Shown here piece after piece: positions 1 to 12,500 of a stretch of DNA of 64,000 bases. Below the pieces are notes generated by a model that saw only the letters and a list, made by a program, of their open reading frames with translations, had not been told where the DNA came from and made no database searches. How positions within the stretch are numbered: the first letter of the stretch is position 1; every line of letters begins with the position of its first letter. The DNA is from Dinochytrium kinnereticum (taxonomy: Eukaryota > Chytridiomycota > Chytridiomycetes > Chytridiales > Chytridiaceae): NCBI GenBank assembly GCA_027604005.1, contig JADGJT010000005.1, positions 1 to 64,000 on the forward strand, written 5' to 3'. The position numbers and the translations under genes are program-made.

Positions 1-22
1 AAAAAAAAAAAAAAAAAAAAAG

Positions 23-499
23 ATCTAACAACATGGACCGAAAAAGTCAACCTCGAAGCCTCCAACATCCTCAAAGGTACTTTTCCCTCACCAATCCCCT
101 CCTCCTTCCATCCCACCCCAAAACTAAACTCACCCCAAAAAACCCTCCATAAAAAAAAAAAAAAACAACCCAACAACCACTCAAGCCTTCCTCACATCCC
201 CCACAGCCCCACCCCCACCAACCCCCCAAACCCTCCACCACCTGCCCCCACCATCCACCAACTCAACCCCAACCACGCACTGGCAAAAACGCGAATGCGA
301 CGTGTGCGTCGACGCTCAGACGGGTCACCCCAAGATCCTGCATGGCGAAAAGGAGTGGCGGGTGCACGTCGCGTCGGCTCGTCACAGGAGGAAGGTGAAG
401 GGACGTGCCGAGAGTTTGATTTGGAGGAGGAGGAGGATGGAGGGGGAGGCTGGGGAGGCTGGGAGGGATGGGGAGGGTGAGGAGGTGGGGTCGGGGTGA
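23..499 (+). CDS. MOD5: tRNA dimethylallyltransferase, C-terminal part with matrin-type zinc finger (5' end outside window)
   Basis: This is the 3' end of a gene read on the + strand. Two exons are visible: 23-76 (an AG acceptor follows the opening A-run) and 186-499, joined across a GT..AG intron at 77-185 in matching phase. The second exon encodes a Pro/Thr-rich stretch and then a single C2H2-like finger: KRECDVC, a GEKEW core, and HVASARHRR. This CxxC...W..H....H arrangement is the C-terminal matrin-type finger of eukaryotic tRNA isopentenyltransferases (yeast MOD5, human TRIT1), which add a dimethylallyl group to A37 of some tRNAs. The catalytic domain lies outside the window, so the call rests on the finger alone. 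A Glu/Gly-rich tail follows it. The gene converges on the DIP2 homologue. Confidence 0.7.
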
Positions 500-1195
500 T
501 GTTGGGTGTTGGGGCATGATGATGATGATAATATATTTTTCTTTCTCTTCACTTTGTTTGATTGGTTTGGTTTTGGCTTTTGCTTTTTTTTTTTTCAGGG
601 AGGGATAATGGACCAACAGTTCCAATAGTCATGCAGCAAAAGAAGGAAAAAAAGGGGGGAGGGGGGGGGTGTGGAAAGAAGAAAAGCAAGATAAGAAGGA
701 ACCAAAAGAACAGTGGCTAAAAGGAAAGAGAAAAAAAGAAGAACAAGAACAAGAAACAGAGGCCAGATGAAAAAAGGAAAGAAAATGGAAAAAGGAAGCC
801 TATCGAGAAAGCGCAGCAGTGAAAATAACAAAGGAAAAGAAGAGTTAGAAGAAGAAGAAGCAGAAGCCATTAAAACAAGGGTGGAGGGGAGGATAGTACG
901 TAGCATCGTCGGGGTAAAATACCCTGCAACAAAGGTGAACGGAGAAAAAGGAATAGGAAACCTGCTTGCTTGGATATGAAAGGGTGAAAACTAGCGGGAG
1001 GTAGGAAGAACAGCCTGGGAAGCGAGAAGCTTGTCAATGTCGTGGAGTTAGGGAGGGGGGGGTTTAACGATCCCCTTTCACCCTAAATACTTCGACAGTC
1101 GGCCTGAAGAAAAAAAAGGAGGAAGAAAAAAAAGAAGAAAAAAATCCAGCAGTAAATACACAATGCTAATAAAATGAAATAAAAAAGAAACCCCC
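500..1195. other. Intergenic region between two convergent genes
   Basis: This stretch separates the stop codons of the tRNA modification gene and the DIP2 gene and probably holds both 3' untranslated regions. The + strand is strongly purine-rich between about 640 and 880. A short open frame at 713-979 is almost entirely Lys/Arg/Glu and reflects that composition, so I do not call it a gene. Confidence 0.6.
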
Positions 1196-4100
1196 TCACA
1201 ATTTCCCAAGATGATAAGCCAATCTAATCCTGCTCCTCTGCTTCTCTTGAAGCCGAGACCGGGCCAAATGTCCAAGCTTCACAAAGCAGATCACGTCAAC
1301 AAAGAACTGATGCTCCTCAAGAACGGCAGTGACGATCCTCGGAACAACACCAAGAAGGGTCATCGATGAGTCAACGTTGCACTCTACGACACAGACAATC
1401 TCATCCGAGTTAGACTTGAAGACGACGCTATAGAGAAAGAAAGAATGCATGATATGTTACAATAAGGCGTCGAGAAAATGAAGAAACCGACAAAAAAATT
1501 GAACAAATCAACATACCACCCCTCCGACGAAATCATCCGATGACACTGCTCCACAGTCCTCTCAACATCAACCGGAAAGTGTCTCAACCCGTCCACAAAA
1601 ACAGTCTCCGTCAGCCCCCCAACAACAAACAGCACCATCTCGTAAGGTGATCCAGACAACACAAGTCTCTCCCACCCACTCCCTGCCGTTCTACCCCCCT
1701 CCTCAGAAGCAGACAACCCACTCGACCTCCTCCTCCGATTCCTCAGACTAATAACATCATCCGCAGCCCCACCGTCCAACGAGATAGGCCACAAAAAGCC
1801 CATGTCGCCAGTTCGTGCAAAAGTAAGGTTGGGATCGACACCTTCGACGGTCAATGAAAGGTCATTGAGTTGGGCTAGATGAGGAGGTGTGTGAGGGAGG
1901 AGAGAGCCGACCGCGTGGGAGGGAACACGGACATCGTCGTATTCCAGGGCATCAATGTTGGCTGGGGAGCACACCCAGATTTCGCCCATTTCGTTCGGGG
2001 AGCATAGGCGGCGCGTTGTGGGGTTGACGATGGCGACGATGGTGTTGTTTGGGATCTAGAGTTGAGCAAGTAATTTAGAACAGCACACAACATCAGCAAA
2101 TATGTCGTACCCTTCCTGAATCGTGAAGCATGATGGTAGACTTGTCCTTATTCTCATCCTTTTGCTCCCCTCTAACCTCCCTGACAACTTGAACCCTCCC
2201 CCTCCTCATAGCCTTCAAGTCAATGTAAAGAGAGGTAAGCTCCGAAGTCATATACCCCCTTGTTGATATCATCGGGTTAACAGTGGTGGAGTAAGTGGTA
2301 GCGACGGACGCTCGCTCAAGCTGATTGGCGAGGAAGGTCTTGACGATGGACTTAAACAAAGCGGGCCTATTTCGCCCTTCAATGGATATGGCGAGGCTTC
2401 GAACGGATTGGAGAGAGAAACTTCGGTAGTCTTGCATCATTGTGAGAGCGTGTTCAAGCATGGGGTAGGTCGCAAAGGCATCCTTGACTGCAGAAAAGCG
2501 GGGTAAGGAAGGGGGGGAAAAAACAATCCGGCACTTAAGATGTGTACTCACCTTGATATCGGTGTATTGTCTCGAACCAAATCTATACAACTCTTAAGTA
2601 CTCATCCTAACGCAAGAAAAAACCGCAATTAATCACTCACCAGAGGATTATTCGAGAAATCAAAAGGAGGCACAATTATGGTGAGACTCCCTACGTATAT
2701 CCCAAGCATTGTAGAATAAACCAGCCCCAATCCATTATAAGACCTAACACAACTAATCAAAGGCCTATTCGTCCCCCCCTCTCCGACCAAATCCATCCCG
2801 AGAGACGGACCGCTAGCAGGTCGACAAGACTCCAAAATCCTAGCATGAATAGCCTGAAGTCGGCACTGCTCTAAAAGTGTCGCATGGGACACTCGAACAA
2901 CAGTTCGAAGAAGATCAGCATTGCTGGTAACCATAACCATAGCCGTTGGAGACGGTTGGCCATTAGCCGCTTTTCGAAGTCTAGAGAGGGTTGAGAGAGG
3001 TGAGGTGGGGTCTCGTTTTCCAACGGCAGCGGCGGCAAGCTTTGAATGGAAAAAGATAGGATCGTCTGTAGACATTCCCAATCCTAACTTGGGAGCTCGG
3101 GTGGTGTTGACGACGTTGGGAAGGTAGAGAGTTGGGCGCTTTTGAGAGGATATAGATGCGATGGATTCAGAGGAAGATTTGATTGAGACGGATGATGTGT
3201 GAATGTCTTCTTCCCTATCAACAGCCTGCTGCTGCTGAATAACGGCTTTTACCATAACCTGAGCCGGGCGACCCTTGAAAAGCTCCTCGACTGCTGAATT
3301 GCAAAGAAGGTCTCTAACACCAAACTCAGAGGCTAGTTGCAATAGCGCCGGGATATCTTCCTTTAGTCTGTTGATATCGGGTGGGCTTAACGGAATGGGT
3401 ATGATCCCAGCGTAAAGACAAGCATGAAGTGCGTAAAGGTATTCCAAACCAGGAGGGAAAACCAGCATGACGTATTCTCCAGGCTTAATCCCCCGCTTCT
3501 TAACCAAAAAGTGCGCCAAAGTGTGAACCTTTGCCGAGAATTTTCTGAACGTCACAACCTTGCTCTCCCTCCCCTTATGGTCAATCACAGTAAACACCGG
3601 CTTATCCGCATTAATATCCGCCCGATACCGAAGCAGATGCGAGACCGTCGGGAATGAATTCAGATCCACAAGAGTCTTATCATCTAAAACGGGAACATCA
3701 AGCATGCCTCCAACAACCTGTCCAACTTTTAACGGTGCACTCCCACGACCAGGAATAAGAATCTCCGACTCTTTCACAGCGTCCACCATGGGGTCGAACC
3801 GAGCAATCAACGTCGAGATCCCCGACTCAGTGTTCATATGAACAGACCTAAGCGAAAGGTCTCCAGCGAGGAAAGCAGATCGGCAAAGTTCAATATCTAA
3901 CGGCGCCAGCTTCCTGCAAACAGACGATCCCTTAGCGTAAGACCCTGAGAAAGCATGTCCAGGCTTAGACGCCCCGCAGAGCGTTGAAACGACGCCTGCC
4001 GTGTAACCGGACGAGCTAGTCTGAAGACCAGTACCGGCAGAGGAATCTGGCTTCAGCCTTGGGAGGGAGTTATTTGCGCAGAAGGCGATGCAGTAGGGTC

Positions 4101-7100
4101 GGAGACGGTGACGCTTTTCCAGGGCAGTAGATATCTGGACGGCAATCTGACGGAGCTCCTCCTTTGGCCTGGCAGTATCAACCAGCACAACTGGAAGATG
4201 GTCACTGCCAACAGCAACAGAGAAAATCGCGCTGCAATGTTTCAAAAAGTCGTAAATATACGTCCAATAGAAAAGAACCAAACGAAAAGCGAACAACAAC
4301 GACGAAGCGAGACAAAAAAAAGGTGGCGCACCAAGATTCAATCCCGAAAACAGTGGTAAAACAAGTCTCAACCAAATCCGAGGATATGTGAATGTTAAAA
4401 TCCTTTGAATGAACCCAATAATCCGAAGGCTTAGCTTCATGCGCAGCTAAATCCTCTACGGTCCTCCTCTGGCGCAGCAAATCCCGTCTAATTCCCGTCA
4501 AAAACAGTCGCGGTGTGACAATAGACGGCACAACGCTAGAGTCTAAAACAAATCCATAAAGCCCAGTCCTGACAAAATCACTTCCATCCAATGATTCCGC
4601 TACGACACTAAAGGTAGATGCTCTTCTTGGGTTCATGTAGGAGTTAGCGGTGCTGTTCCTAGCCATGGATTCGCTCTCTTTATACACGATAGGGTGGACG
4701 CGGAATGTTTGTTCGCTGAGTTTTGGTAGGGCCCAGAAACCTTTTGGAAACACTGCAAGGGAGTGGACAAAGATTTCACCAACGCAGTTTTTTGGGAGGA
4801 CGATGCGGGATTCAGGCTCGACAACGAGGATGGATACTAGAGATGAAAATAATCAATTAAGTTAAAGAGTAGACAAAAATAAAAGCGCGAGCACAAAACG
4901 GCCAAACAAAAAATAAATAAATCTACCTCCATGATAAGGAAACCCGGAGTCAGTCAACCGAATCGCTCTGGCCCTCTTCTCTTCCCCTACCTCAACCCCG
5001 AAGTCACTCCCATATCCCAAAATCTCAACCCTAGAATCAACCAGCGCGTCATAATCAACATATACCTCCAGTGCCTCCCCAGATCCCCCACCGTTCTTAT
5101 CCACCTTCATCCCAATAGTGTCCCTCGTAGACAAGCAAACACCTCCCAGCTCCGAAACAGAAGCAACAGGAACAACGCAAGCCTTGTCTTTTAATCCATA
5201 GTCCTTCAAGCAGGTAGCGATGTTGATTGTGTGTTCGGGGTGGGCAACGGTCGAGTCAATAAGGAGCAGGCGGATTGTGGAAAGGTCGGAGGTGTTCTTT
5301 TTTCCAAAGTCGCGAAGGGAGTTGGTAACATCCAGCATGCAGGCGTTATCAGATATGGCGACAGAGGCTATCATTTCCGATCAGATTCAAAATCCCATCT
5401 ATTATAGAAAAGGCGAGAGATAATTCCTAAAAAATATCGTACTCACCCTTATACCTTGAAATAGCGCTATTCCAAGCCCCTGGATCATTAAAGACTTCAG
5501 GCACTAGAACAGTATGGCACCCAGTAAACAATCCAGAAAAACAGCACATCAAACCAAACTGCTGTCTCGGTTCCAGCTGTACAATCATAGTATCAGAAGG
5601 CAGCACTTCATTCGACCCCTTAAACACATAACTATGATTGAAAATCGTTTGATGATCCATCAAGACGCCTTTCAATTCCCCAATAGCGTTCTTCGAATAC
5701 TCCACATAAGCAAGTTCCTCAGGCCTTGCAATCCCAGGAAGGTCATCATCTCGTGGAGAAGGAGGAGTTGGTGAGAAGGGTGATATTATTCCTTTACTCC
5801 CAAACAACTTTGTATTTGACAAAATCCCTTCGTTCGTCTTCCACCATTCAATCTTGGGGGTCCCGCCTCGAGTGGCCATAAAATCCTTCGCAAGCGATTT
5901 TGCAGTCGCGTCAGTGGTGAGGGCAAGTGAGATTCTGCAGTTCTCCATAATGAACAAGCTCTCAGTGATCTCATCCTCCAAATTCGTAGATGACGTGACG
6001 AGTGGAACGGCGACCATCCCTGCGTAAAAGCACCCAAGCATGGCAACCATCGACTCAATAAATTCAAGTCGCTTATAAACAAGCAGGACGTTATCACCAC
6101 GAGACAGCCCCGACTTTTCCCGAAGTTGGATAGCAATCCTCTCCGCCCGGGTATGTAGCTTCTCGTATGTTATGGAAGCCACCTCCCTTCCCTTAGAGTC
6201 CAACGTCGTAAAAGCATTGACCCTAGGAGTAGACTTTGACCGAAACCTCATAACAGAAGCAATAGTCCCGAATCGTATCATAGGAGTCCCGGAATGATCA
6301 TCATTGACCTCACTCGGTAGCTCACGGGATTTCACCGGTGCCATCTGCTTATGAAGAAAGGGCAGGATGCTTTTAAGGTAAGCATCAGCCTGGTCAACAG
6401 CAACTGATACCCTCCTGTGATTGTTGGTAGAGGTCCTGGGTGGTGATGGAGGAGGAGGCATAAAGTTTTGCATGAGAGGCTGAGGAGCAGGGCTTGGTAG
6501 CATTCCAGACACACTATGGATGGAGCTAGGTCTCATATACCTATTCCCATAATAATCAACATCTGTATGATTCTGTTCACCCATCGCATCCGCCGATCCT
6601 GATCGAAGTAAAGGCGCCGAAATGGGTCTTGCTGCCTGCCTCGAGAGCTGATCCAATGTTCCAGACGACGAGCTTCGAGGGACAGGCCCCATAAAAGAAT
6701 TACCATCCATCGCTGATACATCGCTAGAGGAATGTGACCGTAGCACGGATGGCATTGGGTAATTTGCACCCATGTTCAAGCTGGAAGGTCGGTGAAGCAT
6801 CGGAGTATGGTGTAATGGTGGTGGTTGTGGCGGGGCAACAGGGTAAAAGGGTGATGGAACACCATGGTGAAAAGGGGGTGGGTGATTCGGGTAAAGAGGT
6901 GGTGGATACCGATTTGGGGGAGGGAGGGATGGGTAGAGAGGTTGAAATGGCTGTTGTCCGGCAACATGATAACAATTTGATCTCATACCACCAGGGAAAG
7001 GTGCTAGGGGTAAGGCGGGCTGTTTGGAGGGCTGGTTGGAGGGCGGTGGATGGATTGGGTGTTGCTGAGGTGCAAAAGTAGGGGTGGTGGATGGTGAGTC

Positions 7101-7662
7101 GAAGGAACTTGAAGTGGATGGCGATGCAGACACCTCATTCACAGCCTTCTTTTTGGCGCTGATATCAGTTGATATCAGCAAGGCGTTCAAGTCCGGAATA
7201 ACAGGTTCTGCTACGGTTGTTGATAGCACGTTGGCTAGAGCGCTGGTTCCAGCCTCCAAAGGGCCAGCATCCGTCACGCTCATCGCCGCTGGCTCCACAG
7301 GACTCACATTTCCCGTATCTGCCACAGACATGAGCATCATAGTGGGATGCATCTCCTCTTCCCCACTGCGGGATCCCTTCTCAGTTTTATCTAAACCCTG
7401 CGATACACCCTTCCACAACAACTTAGCATTCAGATCAACCCCAGATCATCAAGCCTACCTTCGGAATCCATTTCTCATCCAGCTTCTTCTTCCTCTTCTC
7501 AAATCCTTGTCGAGTGATGTCGCCCGCTGAGGGAGAACAAAAGTTGATTAACAACAATGCATGTTTTCGTCTTTGGTTACCGGCAAGCTCTTCCTCCAGC
7601 GATTGAAGCTCTTGCAGGTACGCAGATGGGAGCATGAAAGTAGGCTCCATTTGCATTCGCAC
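1196..7662 (-). CDS. DIP2: DIP2 (disco-interacting protein 2) homologue: DMAP1-binding domain plus two AMP-binding (FAAL-like) domains
   Basis: Ten exons, all phase-consistent, give 1938 aa: 7581-7662, 7459-7526, 5447-7397, 4927-5367, 4836-4332, 4231-2641, 2582-2552 (31 nt), 2487-2111, 2055-1517 and 1427-1196. Residues 10-50 form a DMAP1-binding domain (LPSAYLQELQSLEEELAAGD, then ITRQGFEKRKKKLDEKWIP). A Pro/Ser-rich linker follows. The first acyl-adenylate-type domain starts near residue 436 (STPRVNAFTTLDSKGRE) and the second near 1225 (KPVFTVIDHKGRE, GIKPGEYVMLVFPPG). This order is that of animal DIP2 and yeast Cmr2/filamentous Cps1. DIP2 proteins are reported to tune selected diacylglycerol pools. 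The start is the first in-frame ATG before the DMAP1 domain, and two more Met codons follow within four residues, so the exact N-terminus is open. The Ser/Gln-rich insert in the second domain is lineage-specific. Confidence 0.9.
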
Positions 7663-8411
7663 GATGAACGAACCGAGCTCTCTTCTTCAGTTACAGGCAG
7701 CAGCCGACCCTATAGTTTTTCAACAGAAAAAAAAGGTCATCAGCATTCGCTCCATGCAAGCACGCATGCCTGAGCAATAGCAAAGCCATCACCGCAAGCA
7801 CGCAGCATCGGAAGGCATCAGTGCATGGCAGCGGCAGCAGCAGCAGCAGCGAGCGACGATGCTTACATGCTGGAGGTGGTTTTGGTGGTCGACTTTTGGA
7901 TACTTTTGACTTTGATCAACCTTGTGCAACGTCAACGGGAACGGGAATACTTGAACCAGAAAGAACGACTCACCACCGTCGTCACCCGTCGTCGCCGCCG
8001 TCCGGACGCGCGCATGCTTACCCCCACCTCCCGATCCCCAACAAATAAAACACACGCACTCAACCCATCCATCTATCCATCCATCCTCGCCGAAACACGC
8101 ATTCAGCGGGAAAATAAATAAATGAATAAATATATGATGGATTGGCAAGACGTGCAAAAGGTGCTTGGATCCTCGCCCAGCGGATTTCCTCCTCCTCGCC
8201 TCCTCCAAAAAAGAATGTCAATCCATGCGACATCTTGCCCTCCTCCCATTAGGGACGAAGGAAAAAAACGGTAATCCCCAGTTGCAAACGCAAGAAAACC
8301 GACTGCAGGAGGAGAGTGTGCATTCACCGCGCAGAGAGAACGAGAGAGTGTGATCGAGCATCCCATCCCGTCCCCCGTCTCTCGTTCGTTTATTAAGAGC
8401 TCGATCGGTAA
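7663..8411. other. Divergent intergenic (promoter) region between DIP2 and CIMIP1-like genes
   Basis: The region lies between two divergently transcribed genes and must carry both promoters. It contains short simple repeats: a GCA run near 7830-7850, an ATCC run near 8065-8085 and an AAAT run near 8118-8135. I saw no convincing gene in it. Confidence 0.6.
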
Positions 8412-9091
8412 ATGTCACGAAAGGTGGAGCCCCGCGTTCGTAACGTTGTTCATGATGATGCGATATGGTATTGATAGTGTTTGAAATGGGTTCTTGAGCC
8501 AACTCTCTGATTTATTGCACCGTGCTTCAACAAAAGGCGACAGACCGTGCATTATGAGCAGACTACCGCGAATAACTGGGAGCCATATTGGGGGTTTATG
8601 AAGAAAGCCTTCGCAGAGGTAAAATACACTCAGCCTCTTAAAAAAAGAACACCAGCCACTAAAACCCCATACCCACACTCTAGGCTAAAGTCGAGGAAGG
8701 ATCCCGCTCAACTTACGGATCCCGTCATCAACGTCTTCCCCCCCTCCCGCCACACCATCCCATAACCCCCCACACCTCTGGCCTCCCCTCCAAACTTCCT
8801 TCAGGCTTAACCACCGCAACCGACAACCCCATCCTCGGAGACTGGTTGATATCCTACCGAGTCCCCGACATCATTAAAGCCCGTAAACCTATGGAAAAGT
8901 ATTCCGTCCCATGCACGACAAGCAGTGAGGTGGGGTGGGTTTGGGGAAACTCCAGGAACTCTGCAAAGCCTTTCTTGACCATGAACGATGAGAAGGTCAA
9001 GCATCACACTTTGGAAAGGTTTCCTAGAGAAGCTCATGGAAAGGTTGATATATTGAGGTGGTGGGGTGGGGGAAGGGAGTCGCTTCCGTAA
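8412..9091 (+). CDS. CIMIP1: CIMIP1/C20orf85-like ciliary microtubule inner protein (LLC1 domain)
   Basis: Three exons, 8412-8467, 8537-8618 and 8684-9091, join in frame (introns 69 and 65 nt) into 181 aa. The N-terminus reads HDDAIWRQ followed by NNWEPYWGFM. This matches the DEIWK and NWPQNWGFL blocks of human C20orf85, now named CIMIP1. The C-terminal half carries PMEKYSVPCTTSSEVGWVWG, corresponding to the VEKY...PQTTQGFIGW block, and ends in a Lys/Trp-containing element (AHGKVDILRWW) like the human GAFARELCWP. The codon split over intron 1 (TG/G) restores the conserved Trp, which supports the ATG at 8412. CIMIP1 proteins sit inside or along doublet microtubules of motile cilia. A copy in a fungal genome implies a flagellated spore. 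The stop lies 67 bp from that of the convergent cytochrome b5 gene. Confidence 0.8.
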
Positions 9092-9158
9092 AGTAGAACT
9101 TGTTATATATTATTATGGCTTGATAAATAAAGGGTTTTAGGAGGCCTCCTGTTGCAGG

Positions 9159-9457
9159 CTAATCGCTGGAGAGTCTTCCAATAATATAAAAGGATAACCT
9201 TTCAAAGGCAAATGCCGTGTGCGCGTGGATGTTGGGATCGGTAAAGGCCAACTTTTTTCGAGAATATGAGTCGAAATCGAAAGGTCAGCCAGTACCGTCA
9301 TGTCCTTGCCCAGGTAGGGCAGGATCAGCTCGATTCCTCCAGCATGTGTTTTCTCATCAAGAAAGTCACTGATGTCGTAAACGTTCTGCTCAAATATGAC
9401 CCATGCGTCGTCAACGGTGTTGTGAGAAGAGACATCCGCAATGCTGAATTCGGCCAT
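9159..9457 (-). CDS. Small stand-alone cytochrome b5-like heme-binding protein
   Basis: Two exons, 9296-9457 and 9159-9251, flank a 44-nt intron and encode only 84 aa, almost exactly one cytochrome b5 domain. The first half reads DDAWVIFEQNVYDISDFLDE, followed by KTHAGG, the first heme-ligand loop. Most family members have HPGG, so Pro is replaced by Ala here. The second exon gives the second His region (NIHAHTAFAFERL) and the final Y-x-I-G-x-L strand (FYIIGRL). Without the intron the second His block is lost, which supports the splice. There is no membrane anchor, so a soluble electron-transfer or heme-binding role is inferred. The neighbour 67 bp away is a flagellar gene, but any functional link is speculation. 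Confidence 0.75.
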
Positions 9458-9593
9458 AGAAAAAAAAAATATTCTTTCTCAATTCTGCCTTCTTCCATCA
9501 TAGGGAACATTTGGCATTGACTTATCACAATAAATAACAATCAACTCCTCAGCACTTGTACAGATATATTATTAAGACCCCCCCCAAAAAAAA

Positions 9594-12500
9594 TCACTTT
9601 GATGTTACAGCACGCGCCTCAACAGTCCCTCCTATGCCGTTCTCTCCCATCAAAACATCACCCTCACCCTCTCCCCTCCCAACATCCCCACCAACAACAA
9701 CCCCCCCAGCCAAAATCGGCGAAGATGTCGAGACCGGCGACGCGGAATAATTAGACCCCCCACCAGGACTCTCCCCTCTCTTCGTCACCCCCGAAAAAGA
9801 TCTCCGCCTCTGTCGAATACCCCCAATAGCAGCAACAGCAGCCGCAGCAGACTGCGCAGCCCCAACATCAAGTCCAACCAAAAGCGCTCGCTTCCCCATA
9901 CTTGCAATGGTGGCGTTCATCATCATGACTCGAGCTGAATCGGACTTGTGGGGTCGCTCTAACCGCTTACGGGTAGATGGTTCCTTATCAACCTTGACAC
10001 GTTTCTGGGACGTCTCCTCACCATTTTCGGCCTCTCTAGGTCTCGTGCTACAAGTCACAGGCGAAGGTGACCGTATTTTCAAAGGCTGAGCAGACGCAAC
10101 CATCGCAGCAGAGTTTCGCAAAGGAGCTCCAGCTTCCAAGGAAGGAGAGTTCTGAACAGACGGAGACATGGACGACCTTGCGACGTGATCTGCAGCAGCC
10201 GAGAGGGCATCTAGTCCAGATTCAGGGGACTTTGAGTACGGAGAGAAGTTCGCAACGGATGAGATGGATGAAGAAGACGAGGAGGAGGTCGATGGGGCGT
10301 TCGGGCTGCCTTCCCAACCGCTGGGCGCGGTAGAGTGAGGGGCTAATTGGGCGGCAGGCTCTTTAACTGGTTTACCAGGGGTGGCCTGTGAAGGAGGCGG
10401 GGGAGGAGCACGAGGAGTGGCAGTTGGGGAGGGCTGCATTGAAATAGAGCAAAGAGCAGCCGCAGCAGACCGTGACGAAGCCGACAAGCCCGCCCCATTG
10501 ACAGCCTCGCCAGTCGCAGAGTCGCTCGCCACTGCGGCATCCGGAGACACAGTCCGGTGAGCACCAACAACAGCAGCAAGAGACGCCAAAGTAATGACAG
10601 GAGATCCCATCTCTGGGCCAAGCCTGACCCCGCGACAGCAAAGCGCCGAAACAGCCTGATCTGCAGATGTGGCGGATTCCCATCCCAAGAAATCAGTTAG
10701 GAGCCCAACGACAGCCTCAACAGATTCCCTCTCAAGGTGAAGGTGATGATTCCCCGGAAGCGTCGCCTTACGAAGGGTGGAAAAAGACGCGAGTCTTGCC
10801 GCCCATCGCTTAGCATCCAGCGAAAAGATCTCCGACTGGCTAGCAGCGACAATGAGAACGGGGGCGGTTATGGCCTTGAAAAGAGATTGAATGGTCACCT
10901 CTGGGCAGTGAAGGAACGCCCAAAGGGTCAACCTCGGGTCAGTTCGCCATCTATACCGCTGCTGTCGGCCGTCAGCAACAATCCCAACGCCCCCCGCATC
11001 ATCTACAGGCTCCAGACCACGCTGGCAGAGCAGTCGAGCAGCCTCAAGAGAGACCTTTGTAAATCCATTGGTTCTTGCTGCAGCAGCGTCCTCAAAGGAA
11101 GTGTAGACGCGTGTCCTCCGAGGACCCCGGTTGAGCTCCCTTCTTCTTTGAATGAACCCTGCCATCTCGACCGGCTCCTCGGCAGTGAACTGGATGGACG
11201 TTCCGATGGATTCGATCATGGCAATAGCGCGGACGCGGTTCGGGTATACGCCCGCAAAGGCTGCGGCAATGTGCCCGCCCGTCGAATGGCCGAGAAGGGT
11301 GAATGTTGGCCATTTCAGATGATCAACGACGCCCAGCAGATCATCCACCTATTTCCAACAAAAGAAGTGAGATGGTAAGATCGTAGTGACAATCCAATCA
11401 CAGATATTATTACCATATCCCACAGATAATAGCCGCCCTGCGTATGCCTGTGGTCCGAGTGCCCGTGGCCAGGCAGGTCGATGCAGACCACATGAGCATT
11501 GTGGTCATTAGCCAGCCTGGGGGCAATGAGGTCCCAAGAGTTAGCATTGTCCAGCTGGTATTTGACAAGCAGATGTTAGTCACTGAATGGAAGCCAACAG
11601 GGGGGGGTGAATGGAGATAAAAAAAAGTCAAAAGGGAAAGGGAAAGCCCAAGGCAAAAATTAAATTAAATTTTCACTGGGTGAATTGCGGTTACACCGCC
11701 TACATATGGATGTGTCCATTTCTGGCCATCCCTCGGCTAAACAGGCTCAGCAGCAGGATAACAAAGAACAAAAAGAAAAGGAAAAGGAAATAAAGTAAAA
11801 GGAAATAAAAGGAAGGAAAAGAAAAGAAAAGAAGAAAAAAAAAAAGAGGAAATAAGAAGAACTCACCCATCCATGCACTGCAAGGATACGCGCTGACCCT
11901 CCTGACTCATCACTAGCTGCGCGTCCCCACACCTTGGCGCGCAACTGAATCCCTGAGGGAACTGCAATCGTCAATGCAGTCCACGGTATACCATGCTGCA
12001 TGCCCCCTCCATCCACCGGTGAGCCACGTCCACTCCCCTCTTGTCCACTCCCCGCCAACCCCTCACCGTGATGTCGACCGTCAAACCGGCCAGCCGGGGG
12101 CGACGACACGGGAACGGACCTACTCTGCGCATACGTCCCCGTTGGCGCGTGATGTGCACCATAGGGCGAGGCTTGACCGGATTGAGCTCCAGAGTATGCA
12201 TTTGGATGCGGAGGCAGGGCAGAGTGCTGCTGACTCTGTCTGTGATCATAATTTGACCGATCGTCGTGGTGAGTCCATTGATGCTGTTGTGACCCGGAGC
12301 CACCGTCCGTCATGCGAGGGTAGGTGCCGTTGCCAGCTGGTGGTGATTTGGACGCAACCTTTCCTTGGTACCCGTCCGATGCCATCCCTGGTGTCGGCAA
12401 GGGTGAGAGAAGCCAGCCTCCAGTGGGAAGTGTTGTGCGTTGTTGTTGAGGATGGTATAATGGGAAGGATGCTGTGACACGAGGTGATGAGGTAGCCCCG

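Noticed and set aside
713..979. 88-codon open frame rich in Lys, Arg and Glu
   Set aside because: It is a product of a purine-rich strand in a convergent 3' region, with no motif or splice context.
8412..9457. Idea that the CIMIP1-like and cytochrome b5 genes form a functional flagellar pair
   Set aside because: They converge with separate promoters. Nearness alone is weak evidence in a genome this compact.
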